The notes beneath the pieces are model-generated. The model was not told the origin of the DNA. It worked only from the letters and a program-made list of their open reading frames with translations, and made no database searches. Of a DNA stretch of 14,143 bases, positions 1-6,690 are shown in pieces. The position numbers and the translations under genes are program-made. Source of the DNA: Gammaproteobacteria bacterium (lineage in GTDB: Bacteria > Pseudomonadota > Gammaproteobacteria > Magnimaribacterales > Magnimaribacteraceae). How positions within the stretch are numbered: the stretch's first letter is position 1; the number at the start of each line of letters is the position of its first letter. The stretch lies in assembly GCA_012965075.1 (NCBI GenBank), contig DTSY01000021.1:1-14143 (forward strand). The letters are read 5' to 3'.

Positions 1-466
1 TGCCTTCATATCCTGGATAAGGCTCCATGGCCATCATATTGCAAGTTTGCTCGACCGCTTCTAGCCATTGGTTCCTTTTCTCTTCTACAGGAATTTTGAA
101 TCCCCCTAGTTCAGCCAAGGAGGAAGATTCTCCTGTTCCAAACTCTACCCTACCATTCGAAACCAGATCTAAAGTGGCTATTTCCTCTGCTATTCTTGCG
201 GGATGGTTGTAGTTGGGTGGCATCAGTTTAATTCCATGTCCTAGGCGTATATTCTTGGTTCGTTGAGAGCAAGCAGCTAAAAAAACTTCAGGGGCAGATG
301 AGTGAGCATATTCTTCTAGAAAGTGATGTTCTACTTCCCAGACATAATCTATGCCAAGATTGTCTGCAAGTTCCACTTGATCCAAAGCATCTTGATAAAG
401 CTTTAATTCATCATTTTCCTTCCAAGGTCTGGGTAATTGATGTTCATAAAAGATTCCAAATTTCAT
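1..466 (-). CDS. Luciferase-like flavin-dependent monooxygenase, 3'-truncated by the window edge
   Basis: The minus strand is open from the ATG at 466 to the left edge, giving about 155 N-terminal residues with no stop. The protein begins MKFGIFYEHQLPRPW and has the signatures of bacterial-luciferase-like TIM-barrel enzymes: a WEVEHHF segment near residue 44, a strand with IRLGHGIKLMP, an NHPARIAEEIATLDLVS helix, then GRVEFGTGES, which helps form the flavin phosphate site. Family members oxidise small organic substrates with FMNH2 and O2, or use F420; the substrate cannot be read from this fragment. The start is well supported: AAGGAG at 473-478 lies 6 nt upstream. It follows the NRAMP-like transporter gene on the same strand after a 52-nt gap, so co-transcription is possible. 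It resembles the monooxygenase at 12170-13240 only at family level. The family is clear; the exact reaction is unknown. Confidence 0.88.
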   Translation of the reverse strand, partial: MKFGIFYEHQLPRPWKENDELKLYQDALDQVELADNLGIDYVWEVEHHFLEEYAHSSAPEVFLAACSQRTKNIRLGHGIKLMPPNYNHPARIAEEIATLDLVSNGRVEFGTGESSSLAELGGFKIPVEEKRNQWLEAVEQTCNMMAMEPYPGYEG

Positions 467-518
467 ATATTTCTCCTTGTTAATGAATAAGTTAACAGAT
501 TTTTTATATCATTCGAAG

Positions 519-1832
519 TTAAATACCTATTGTTTGGCTATAAACTATAAGAACAGCCATGGCCACTTGAAGCAATAAAGTTAACCACAAGATTGTCTTA
601 GTTGAGCTCTTTGGTTGAAGTTCTTTTTCTAATTTATTTACCAAATATAAAGCCCCTATATTTACTATAGGTAACCCTAAAGCAGCCCATACACCGGCAA
701 TCATAATTAGGGTTAAGGGATTGGGGAGAAGGAAGTAGGCTATGCCTGAAAATAAAGGCACAAGGAAAGCAATTAATTTTATGAGTTGTTGCCTTGTGTT
801 TGGCTTCTCCAAGACCAGGCCCATAGATATTAGATAATCAGAAATGGTTCTTGTAAAAGCTGCAGTGCCCGAGATGAAAGTTGAAAATAAAACAAAGAAG
901 GCAAGTAGGATAAAAAGCCATTTAGCCCAATTTCCTAAAATACCAGTAAACATACTCAGAAGGGTTTTGATGATATCTCCATCAGGGGGAGGATAAAGAC
1001 CTAGCTCATGTAACACTCCTGCACCCAAAAGAAAAAATGGAACGGTCCCAATGGTGACAAATAGAACTGTAACCCAAACGTCCGTTTGCATGACCTTTAT
1101 CCAAGCCCGTGTGTCTTGGAGACTCTCTCCCTCCTCTTTAGCGTATCCTTTTTCCAAACACCAGTAGGTATAAGCCATGATTTCCCCATAACTTATTCCA
1201 GTAAATCCAAAAACCGCTAGCGCCAGTGCCACATGATCCGAGGGGAAAGAGAAGGACAATCCCTGAATGAGGTCTTGACCCGTCACCTGATAAGTAGTGG
1301 TCTGCATGGATATGGCAATAATCAAGGTAACCAAAGAAAAGAAAGCGACCATGGCCAATAAAGTCTTTTCCAAGGTTTTATAGGATCCCCAATACAAAAT
1401 AAGCCAAGTGATAAGGCAACCAGTTACCACCCAAGCCTCTACGCTTATAAAAGGGATCATAAGATTGCCTGCTTGTGCAACCGCACCAGCCAATCCCCCC
1501 ATTCCGGCTATGGAAGGAATAACACCTATGAACATGAACCACACAAGCCACGATGTAGTTTTACCTCGGATAGTAGTTTTGAAACCCGGCATATGGGCAA
1601 AGGCTTCCAAGAAAGTTTGTTTTTTTACTATGACGTACCTACTAATCTCGGCTTGGATTAAGGGCTTACTCCACATACTAAGAAGCAGCCACCAAAGAAG
1701 AGAGAAACCAGCAGCAGCTCCCAGAAGGGGAGTGAGAGCTATTGATCCACTGCCCACCACACTTCCAGTCACTATAATGCTTGGTCCGATGTATTTAAGG
1801 CGTTGTAGAAGAGATTGAGGTGGTTTTCTCAT
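519..1832 (-). CDS. NRAMP-family (SLC11-like) metal ion transporter, atypical binding site
   Basis: A 437-residue inner-membrane protein made almost entirely of hydrophobic segments (about 11 helices), close to the usual NRAMP length of 400-450. The N-terminal cytoplasmic stretch and first helix (GPSIIVTG...AGFSLLW, residues 16-47) align with NRAMP helix 1. However, the metal-binding DPGN motif of manganese/iron transporters is replaced by GSGS (27-30), and the helix 6 MPH motif is replaced by a GFTGISYGEIMAYTYW-type sequence (209-224). The following CLEKGYA is typical of a divergent NRAMP-like clade that I recall from planctomycetes and other bacteria. Transport of a divalent ion or another small solute is inferred; Mn/Fe specificity should not be assumed. 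The start has AAGGAA 4 nt or so upstream. It diverges from the alpha/beta hydrolase gene and lies upstream of the monooxygenase at the left edge. Confidence 0.85.
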   Translation of the reverse strand: MRKPPQSLLQRLKYIGPSIIVTGSVVGSGSIALTPLLGAAAGFSLLWWLLLSMWSKPLIQAEISRYVIVKKQTFLEAFAHMPGFKTTIRGKTTSWLVWFMFIGVIPSIAGMGGLAGAVAQAGNLMIPFISVEAWVVTGCLITWLILYWGSYKTLEKTLLAMVAFFSLVTLIIAISMQTTTYQVTGQDLIQGLSFSFPSDHVALALAVFGFTGISYGEIMAYTYWCLEKGYAKEEGESLQDTRAWIKVMQTDVWVTVLFVTIGTVPFFLLGAGVLHELGLYPPPDGDIIKTLLSMFTGILGNWAKWLFILLAFFVLFSTFISGTAAFTRTISDYLISMGLVLEKPNTRQQLIKLIAFLVPLFSGIAYFLLPNPLTLIMIAGVWAALGLPIVNIGALYLVNKLEKELQPKSSTKTILWLTLLLQVAMAVLIVYSQTIGI

Positions 1833-1842
1833 AATTCCTTTC

Positions 1843-1864
1843 TTAATAAGAGAATACTTATTAA
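1843..1864. repeat. Perfect 8-bp inverted repeat in the divergent promoter region
   Basis: TTAATAAG at 1843-1850 and CTTATTAA at 1857-1864 are perfect reverse complements separated by 6 nt. The element lies 10 nt upstream of the transporter start codon, just outside its Shine-Dalgarno sequence. It could be an operator for a dimeric regulator or a stem at the 5' end of the transporter mRNA. No known operator consensus (Fur, MntR) is matched convincingly. The A+T-rich composition makes chance a real alternative. Confidence 0.4.
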
Positions 1865-1881
1865 TGGATTTTGTATTATTT

Positions 1882-1897
1882 TATGAAACAATTCATA
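1882..1897. repeat. 6-bp inverted repeat between the transporter and hydrolase genes
   Basis: TATGAA (1882-1887) and TTCATA (1892-1897) are reverse complements with a 4-nt spacer. The element overlaps a weak plus-strand promoter candidate (TTGTAT at 1871-1876, 17 nt, CATATT at 1894-1899) that could serve the hydrolase gene. It may be a regulator site, but an element this short in A+T-rich DNA could be random. Confidence 0.25.
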
Positions 1898-1923
1898 TTT
1901 TTATAGCACCATCATTTATACAC

Positions 1924-2754
1924 ATGCACTTTAAAGGACACGGAGGCTTAAAGATAGCAGCGGATGTTTGGGGTTCAGATAATAAAAAATTAGTTATTTT
2001 ATTGCATGGAGGAGGGCAAACCCGACATGCTTGGGGAGAAACTGGAAAGAAATTAGCAGAAGCTGGTTACCATTCAGTAGCTTTAGATTTAAGGGGACAT
2101 GGTGACAGTGAGTGGCACTCTGATGCCGATTATACAATCAAGGCTTATAAAGAGGATTTGGTCTCCATAATTAAAGAGATAAATAAGCCAGCAAGTTTAA
2201 TTGGTGCGTCATTAGGAGGCATGGCTTCACTTTTATTAGCAGGGGATGAAGTTAATTCAAATTTGTGCACTTCACTCATAATGGTAGACATAGGAATTTA
2301 TCCGGATCCAGCGGGGTCGGATCGAATAGTCAGTTTCATGCTTTCAGGCGAAGGAGGTTTCGAATCTTTAGAGGATGTCGCTAAATCCATTTCTGATTAT
2401 TTACCGCATAGACAAAAACCTAAAGATCTTCAAGGTTTAAAAAAGAATCTAAGATTAAAAGAGGATGGAAAGTATTATTGGCACTGGGATCCTAGATTTA
2501 TTCGAAGAAGACCGGGTTCGAGAGACAAAGGATATTTTGATCTTCAATTGAAAGCTGCTCAAAAAGTGGTTGTTCCTACCTTATTGATGAGAGGCGCTTT
2601 AAGTGATGTTGTAACCATGGAAGATGTAGAATATTTTTTATCTGTGATAGGTCACGCTAAATTCGTTGAAATTGAAAAAGCAGCCCACATGATAGCCGGC
2701 GACAGAAATGATGTTTTTGCTGAGGAAGCCATTAAATTCTTAAGATCTCTATAG
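1924..2754 (+). CDS. Alpha/beta-fold hydrolase
   Basis: A 276-residue serine-type hydrolase with the alpha/beta fold, probably cytoplasmic because no signal peptide is seen. The oxyanion-hole segment is LLHGGGQTRHAW (about residues 26-37). LDLRGHGDS follows at 55-63. The nucleophile elbow GASLGG carries Ser96, the likely acid is Asp228 in GALSDVV, and the catalytic His is His255 in KAAHMIAGD. A cap region between about 120 and 200 probably sets specificity. Relatives include epoxide-hydrolase-like enzymes and esterases; a serine nucleophile argues against a true epoxide or haloalkane hydrolase. The substrate is unknown. The frame is open up to an ATG at 1864, but I prefer ATG 1924: the extra 20 residues are AT-rich and unlike the family, and the 1864 ATG overlaps a palindrome. 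No clear ribosome site marks either start. It precedes coaE by 43 nt on the same strand. Confidence 0.88.
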   Translation: MHFKGHGGLKIAADVWGSDNKKLVILLHGGGQTRHAWGETGKKLAEAGYHSVALDLRGHGDSEWHSDADYTIKAYKEDLVSIIKEINKPASLIGASLGGMASLLLAGDEVNSNLCTSLIMVDIGIYPDPAGSDRIVSFMLSGEGGFESLEDVAKSISDYLPHRQKPKDLQGLKKNLRLKEDGKYYWHWDPRFIRRRPGSRDKGYFDLQLKAAQKVVVPTLLMRGALSDVVTMEDVEYFLSVIGHAKFVEIEKAAHMIAGDRNDVFAEEAIKFLRSL

Positions 2755-2797
2755 TTTTTTAAAAGAAAAAGAATTTTCTATCTGATACCATCTCCCC

Positions 2798-3391
2798 ATG
2801 TTAATTATTGGACTTACTGGAGGTATTGGGAGCGGCAAGTCTGTAGCTTCCGATAAATTTAAATCTCTTGGTATAACTGTTGTCGATGCCGATGTTGCCT
2901 CCAGAACAGTTGTGGAACCAGGTAAACCAGCACTTAAAGAAATTGAAGATCATTTTAGCTCTGGAATTATTACTGCTGAAGGAAAGCTAGACCGAAACAA
3001 ACTTAGGGAAATTATTGCCACTGATCCTGAAGAAAGGAAATGGCTTGAATCTGTTCTTCATCCAAAAATAGGAGAACAGATAACTAAAGAAATATCTGAA
3101 TCCACTAGTGTTTACACCCTGTTTGTAGCTCCTTTGTTGCTGGAAACTAATTCTCAAGAAAGGTGTGCACGAGTTGTGGTAGTAGATGTGCCCAAAGAAG
3201 TTCAGATCCTAAGAACAGCTAAAAGAGATAAAGTTTCACCAAATCAAGTTGAACAGATGGTTGCTGCCCAGATGGAAAGAGAGAAGAGACTAGAAAAGGC
3301 AGATGATGTCTTATTAAACAGTGGAACAATAGAAGATTTAGAGAAACAGGTAGAAGAGCTGCATAAAAAATACATGCAAATGGTGGAATGA
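2798..3391 (+). CDS. coaE: Dephospho-CoA kinase
   Basis: CoaE phosphorylates the 3'-hydroxyl of dephospho-CoA with ATP, the last step of coenzyme A synthesis, in the cytoplasm. The 197 residues match the usual 195-210. The P-loop GGIGSGKS is at residues 8-15, followed by VVDADVASR with the DxD acidic pair (Asp30, Asp32). LDRNKLR lies at 64-70, LHP at 87-89 and the APLLLET strand at 111-117. A C-terminal NSGTIEDLE segment corresponds to the end of the kinase fold. Its stop overlaps the yacG start (ATGA), indicating translational coupling. This coaE-yacG pairing next to secA is typical of gammaproteobacteria, where a type IV prepilin peptidase gene (pilD) often precedes coaE; here an unrelated hydrolase gene does. 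No obvious Shine-Dalgarno sequence precedes the ATG. Confidence 0.97.
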   Translation: MLIIGLTGGIGSGKSVASDKFKSLGITVVDADVASRTVVEPGKPALKEIEDHFSSGIITAEGKLDRNKLREIIATDPEERKWLESVLHPKIGEQITKEISESTSVYTLFVAPLLLETNSQERCARVVVVDVPKEVQILRTAKRDKVSPNQVEQMVAAQMEREKRLEKADDVLLNSGTIEDLEKQVEELHKKYMQMVE

Positions 3392-3579
3392 AGAAGAAAG
3401 TTAAGTGTCCTCAATGCAAGACTTCTGTGGAATGGACTGAAGATAATTCATACAGACCTTTCTGCTCCAAGAGGTGTCAGCTCATAGATTTAGGATCTTG
3501 GGCTAGTGGAAGGAATAAAATTGCAGGAAGCTCTTTATTTGATTCAGAAGAAGACTTAGGGGAAATAACTAAGCACTAG
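3388..3579 (+). CDS. yacG: YacG-family zinc protein, DNA gyrase inhibitor
   Basis: A 63-residue protein with the YacG zinc ribbon: Cys7-X2-Cys10 and Cys26-X3-Cys30, followed by the conserved CQLIDLGSWASG segment (30-41) and an acidic C-terminal tail (DSEEDLGE). In E. coli, YacG binds the GyrB C-terminal region and blocks gyrase binding to DNA; this role is transferred by homology. All four zinc ligands are present and the length is normal. It overlaps coaE by four bases, so its translation probably depends on coaE translation. Its stop at 3579 is five bases from the end of the convergent mutT/TenI remnant. Confidence 0.95.
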   Translation: MKKKVKCPQCKTSVEWTEDNSYRPFCSKRCQLIDLGSWASGRNKIAGSSLFDSEEDLGEITKH

Positions 3580-3584
3580 TGCGA

Positions 3585-3922
3585 TCAAAATCCGCTTATT
3601 CCGGCAATTCCATAGGCACCATTTTTTTCAGCTGCAGATAAGTCCTCCTTACTTAAACCTCCCAAAGCATAAATTGGTAGTTTAGTTTTCTTACTCAGTT
3701 CTGAAAAATTCTTCCAACCTAAAGACTGCAACTCTTTGTGAGCAGGAGTCTCCTTTACTGGAGAAAGAAATATGTAATCTGCTTCTAAGATTCCGGTTTA
3801 AGAATATCTTCTTCATTATGGCAAGAAATACCAAATAATTTGTTTCTATCAACTTGCCTAAAAGTTGCTTTTTTTAGATCTTCACCTGTCAGGTGTACAC
3901 CCGAAAATCTGTTGCCTAAATT
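3585..3922 (-). pseudogene. Remnant of a Nudix (MutT)-TenI/ThiE-like fusion gene, truncated and frameshifted
   Basis: This 346-nt space holds no intact gene. Minus-strand translation gives the C-terminal half of a thiamine-phosphate-synthase-like barrel. From 3922, GNRFSGVHLTGEDLKK and FGISCHNEEDIL are read until a TAG at 3785-3787. In another frame, EADYIFLSPVKETPAHKE, LPIYALGGLSKEDL and NGAYGIAGISGF follow, ending at TGA 3585-3587. GVHLT, GISCHN, ADY-LSPV, YALGG and GIAGI are the ordered TenI/ThiE motifs of the C-terminal domain fused to MutT-type Nudix hydrolases in many gammaproteobacteria. One extra T in the TT at 3787-3788 would restore a single frame (ESLEADYIF). The Nudix domain and first half of the barrel are absent, because secA's stop lies directly upstream and is followed by a second in-frame TAA. 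The site beside secA is where mutT normally lies. The frameshift alone could be a sequencing error; the lost N-terminal two-thirds could not be explained that way. Confidence 0.88.
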
Positions 3923-3925
3923 TTA

Positions 3926-6625
3926 TTACTTGTTTTCTTTTTTTCTAGCCATCTTGGCTTCGTATCTTCTCAGCCTCCTATTACCCTGTTCAGGCTGGTT
4001 TGGATTTTGTTGCTGAGTACTGTTTTCAACTTCTTTAGAGGTAAAGGCCGATTCTGAATTTTGATGCTCGACAGTCTTTTTTCTTCCTAACTTTTGAATT
4101 CTTTCCAGTTCTTCCGGAGCATCAAGCTCTATTTCGACTCTAGCTAAGAACCTTGTTCCTTCTATTCTAATATTCTCAAGTAACTCTTCAAACAACCCAA
4201 AAGATTCCCTTCTAAATTCTAATTTTGGATTCCTACTTCCATAGCCCCTCAGTCCTATTCCTTGCCTTAGGTAATCAACTGAACCTAAATGGTCCTTCCA
4301 AGCATTATCAATTATTTGAAGAAGAATTTGTTTTTCAAAGTCCCTCATGACGGTGCCTATGCTGTTTCCCTTGGTTTTATAACTAGCGGTAGCAGCGGAG
4401 TATATTTTTTCTGCGATGTCTTGCTCATTCAAATTTGAATCCTTTTCTAACCAATCTTTCACAGGAATTTGCAAACCAAAATTATGATGAATTGATGCTT
4501 CCAGTCCTTTGATATCCCATTGCTGTTCGGGAGATTGTTCTGGAATGAAAGTGCTAACCTCATTTTCAATAACTGTTTGTCTCATAGAGTCTAGTAACTC
4601 GCTGATATCTTCGGATTCTAGCACTGAGTTTCTTTGAGAATAAATTATCTGTCTCTGTTCATTAGCCATGTCATCATACTCAAGCAACATTTTTCTTATA
4701 TCAAAATTTCTACCTTCAACTCGTTTCTGGGCCCTTTCTATAGCCCCACTAAGCATTCTATGTTCTATCGATTCTCCAGCTTCCAATCCTAGACCTTGCA
4801 TCATGTTTTTAACTTGGTCTCTGGCAAAAATTCTCATTAGAGAGTCTTCTAAGGAGAGATAGAATCTTGACGAACCTGGATCTCCTTGCCTCCCAGATCT
4901 ACCTCTTAATTGATTATCTATCCTCCTTGATTCATTTCTCTCAGTTCCTATAACATGCAAACCACCACAATCTATAACTTTTTTATTTCCCTCCTGCCAA
5001 TCTAAAAATAAATTTTCTTTAGAAGTATTATTTCCACCTTCTTGATTTTGAAGCTTAGTCTCCCAGTTGCCCCCTAAAACTATGTCTGTACCCCTTCCTG
5101 CCATATTCGTTGCTATAGTCACAACGCCAGATTGTCCTGCTTGAGCTATTATTTCAGCTTCTCTCGCATGATTTTTAGCATTTAAAACTTCATGGTTTAT
5201 ATTTTTTTGTTTGAGTAGGTTAGAAATAACTTCTGAACTTTCCAAAGAGGCAGTTCCCACCAGCACAGGATTTCCTTTATTTCTGTATTCTTCAATTTCT
5301 TTTACAACCGCTCCAAATTTTTCTTTTTCGGTTAGATAAACTAAATCATTATTATCTTCTCTGATCATTGGTTGATTGGTAGGGATTTCAAGAACTGAAA
5401 GACCGTATATTTGCATAAATTCCTGAGATTCAGTAATTGCAGTGCCAGTCATACCAGACAATTTTTCATATTGCCTAAAATAGTTCTGAAAAGTGCAGGA
5501 GGCCAGAGTTTGACTTTCCATCTGAATGGGGACGCCTTCTTTCTGTTCTATTGCTTGATGAAGACCGTCGCCAAGTCGCCTCCCAGGCATAGCTCTACCG
5601 GTATTTTCATCAATAAGAACTATCTGATTTTCTTGGACCAAATAGTCCACATCTTTTTTAAATAGGAAATGAGCTCTTAGTGAAGACTGAATGTAGTGGA
5701 GAAGTCTTAAGTTTGTAGAAGAATAAAGACTCTTTTGATCGTTCAGCATGTCAGCTGATTGGAGTAACTTCTCCACATGATCATGTCCTAGTTCAGTTAA
5801 CTCTACTTGTCTGGATTTTTCATCAATTAAAAAATGTCCTTCTTCAGTTATTTCTTTATTACCTTCTTTGTCTTCAGAAAGCACCTGTTGTTTTAGTTCA
5901 GGGATGAATCTCGCAATCTGGTTATAAATTTTAGAGGTGTCTTCTGCCGCTCCTGAAATTACAAGTGGGGTTCTTGCTTCATCAATTAAGATAGAGTCAA
6001 CTTCATCCACAATGGCAAAATAAAAGTCAGTCATAACTCTCTCTTCTTTAGTTATAACCATATTATTTCTTAAAAAATCAAAACCCAGCTCATTGTTAGT
6101 TGCATAAATTACGTCGGCTTCATAAGCAGATTTTCTTTCTTCCATGCTCTGACCTGAAACCACAAAACTAACCTTCATCCCCAGGCCTTCGTAAATGGGT
6201 TTCATCCATTCGGCATCTCTTTTAGCTAAATAATCATTTACTGTTACTAATACTACTTTTCTCTCAGTGAAAGAGTTGAGGTAAGCAGGAAGGGTGGCCA
6301 CTAGAGTTTTTCCCTCTCCGGTCGCCATCTCTGCAATTTGGCAGTTATGTAAAGCTATGCCGCCCAGTAATTGGCAATCAAAGTGTCTAAGATTAAGTTT
6401 CCTTTTTGCTACTTCTCGAGTTGCAGCAAAAGCCTCAGAAAGTAAATTATCAAGACTCTCACCCTTTTCATGCTTCTGAATGAATTCTTCTCTCAATTCT
6501 TTGAGTTCTGAATCACTAAGTTTAGAAAATTTCTCTTCTAACCTGTTAATGGATTTAATGAAAGGCTCAATCTTCTTAAGCTGTTTTGCATTCTTAGAGC
6601 CAAAAATTTTCGCAAAAATATTCAT
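3926..6625 (-). CDS. secA: Protein translocase subunit SecA, lacking the C-terminal zinc-binding tail
   Basis: SecA is the ATPase motor that pushes preproteins through SecYEG at the inner membrane. The 899 residues show nucleotide domain 1 with HFDCQLLGG (81-89), Walker A ATGEGKT (101-107) and Walker B DEVD (207-210) leading into SILIDEARTP. SGMTGTA in the second half and TNMAGRGTDIVLGG belong to nucleotide domain 2, followed by GLHVIGTERNESRRIDNQLRG and RSGRQGDPGSSRFYLSLEDS. The wing and helical scaffold domains follow (YDDMANEQRQIIYSQRN; IDNAWKDHLGSVDYLRQGIGLRGY). The C-terminus is a polar Gln/Asn/Lys-rich linker ending RRYEAKMARKKENK; the CxC...CH/CC SEC-C zinc motif that binds SecB and phospholipid is absent. 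It follows lpxC by 65 nt; no secM arrest-peptide ORF is seen between them. AGG about 9 nt upstream is a weak ribosome site. Confidence 0.97.
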   Translation of the reverse strand: MNIFAKIFGSKNAKQLKKIEPFIKSINRLEEKFSKLSDSELKELREEFIQKHEKGESLDNLLSEAFAATREVAKRKLNLRHFDCQLLGGIALHNCQIAEMATGEGKTLVATLPAYLNSFTERKVVLVTVNDYLAKRDAEWMKPIYEGLGMKVSFVVSGQSMEERKSAYEADVIYATNNELGFDFLRNNMVITKEERVMTDFYFAIVDEVDSILIDEARTPLVISGAAEDTSKIYNQIARFIPELKQQVLSEDKEGNKEITEEGHFLIDEKSRQVELTELGHDHVEKLLQSADMLNDQKSLYSSTNLRLLHYIQSSLRAHFLFKKDVDYLVQENQIVLIDENTGRAMPGRRLGDGLHQAIEQKEGVPIQMESQTLASCTFQNYFRQYEKLSGMTGTAITESQEFMQIYGLSVLEIPTNQPMIREDNNDLVYLTEKEKFGAVVKEIEEYRNKGNPVLVGTASLESSEVISNLLKQKNINHEVLNAKNHAREAEIIAQAGQSGVVTIATNMAGRGTDIVLGGNWETKLQNQEGGNNTSKENLFLDWQEGNKKVIDCGGLHVIGTERNESRRIDNQLRGRSGRQGDPGSSRFYLSLEDSLMRIFARDQVKNMMQGLGLEAGESIEHRMLSGAIERAQKRVEGRNFDIRKMLLEYDDMANEQRQIIYSQRNSVLESEDISELLDSMRQTVIENEVSTFIPEQSPEQQWDIKGLEASIHHNFGLQIPVKDWLEKDSNLNEQDIAEKIYSAATASYKTKGNSIGTVMRDFEKQILLQIIDNAWKDHLGSVDYLRQGIGLRGYGSRNPKLEFRRESFGLFEELLENIRIEGTRFLARVEIELDAPEELERIQKLGRKKTVEHQNSESAFTSKEVENSTQQQNPNQPEQGNRRLRRYEAKMARKKENK

Positions 6626-6669
6626 TGCTTTAACCTGTCAGGCGAATTCTATCAATTTGTAAGGATTAT

Positions 6670-6690
6670 TTTCTGAATAAGAGTCAGAAA
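6670..6690 (-). repeat. Stem-loop between lpxC and secA
   Basis: TTTCTGA (6670-6676) and TCAGAAA (6684-6690) are perfect 7-bp reverse complements around a 7-nt loop, directly after the lpxC stop codon. Transcribed on the minus strand, the stem is followed by ATAATCC instead of a U-run, so it is not a standard intrinsic terminator. It may be an mRNA processing or stability element, or chance. It occupies the place where secM lies in E. coli. Confidence 0.35.

Noticed and set aside
27..483. Two short plus-strand ORFs near the left edge
   Set aside because: Both are antisense to the luciferase-like monooxygenase frame, which has a good ribosome site and family motifs and runs off the edge.
1408..1818. 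136-residue plus-strand ORF opposite the transporter gene
   Set aside because: It lies fully antisense to a clear NRAMP-like coding sequence and has a composition typical of a shadow frame, with no recognisable domain. The same applies to the other antisense frames opposite secA, lpxC, rnr and the ligase.
1864..1923. Twenty extra N-terminal residues for the alpha/beta hydrolase from ATG 1864
   Set aside because: The segment is AT-rich, overlaps palindromes and a promoter candidate, and does not look like the family N-terminus; ATG 1924 fits better. It is not strictly excluded.
2755..2797. Possible terminator or promoter between the hydrolase and coaE genes
   Set aside because: Only a weak GAAAA/TTTTC stem and A/T runs are visible. 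Neither a convincing terminator nor a two-box promoter could be supported.
3883..3895. Palindrome CACCTGTCAGGTG, with ACCTGTCAGG repeated at 6633-6642 on the other side of secA
   Set aside because: Considered as a recombination site for the deletion next to secA. A 10-bp match within 14 kb is expected many times by chance, and the first copy falls within conserved remnant codons.
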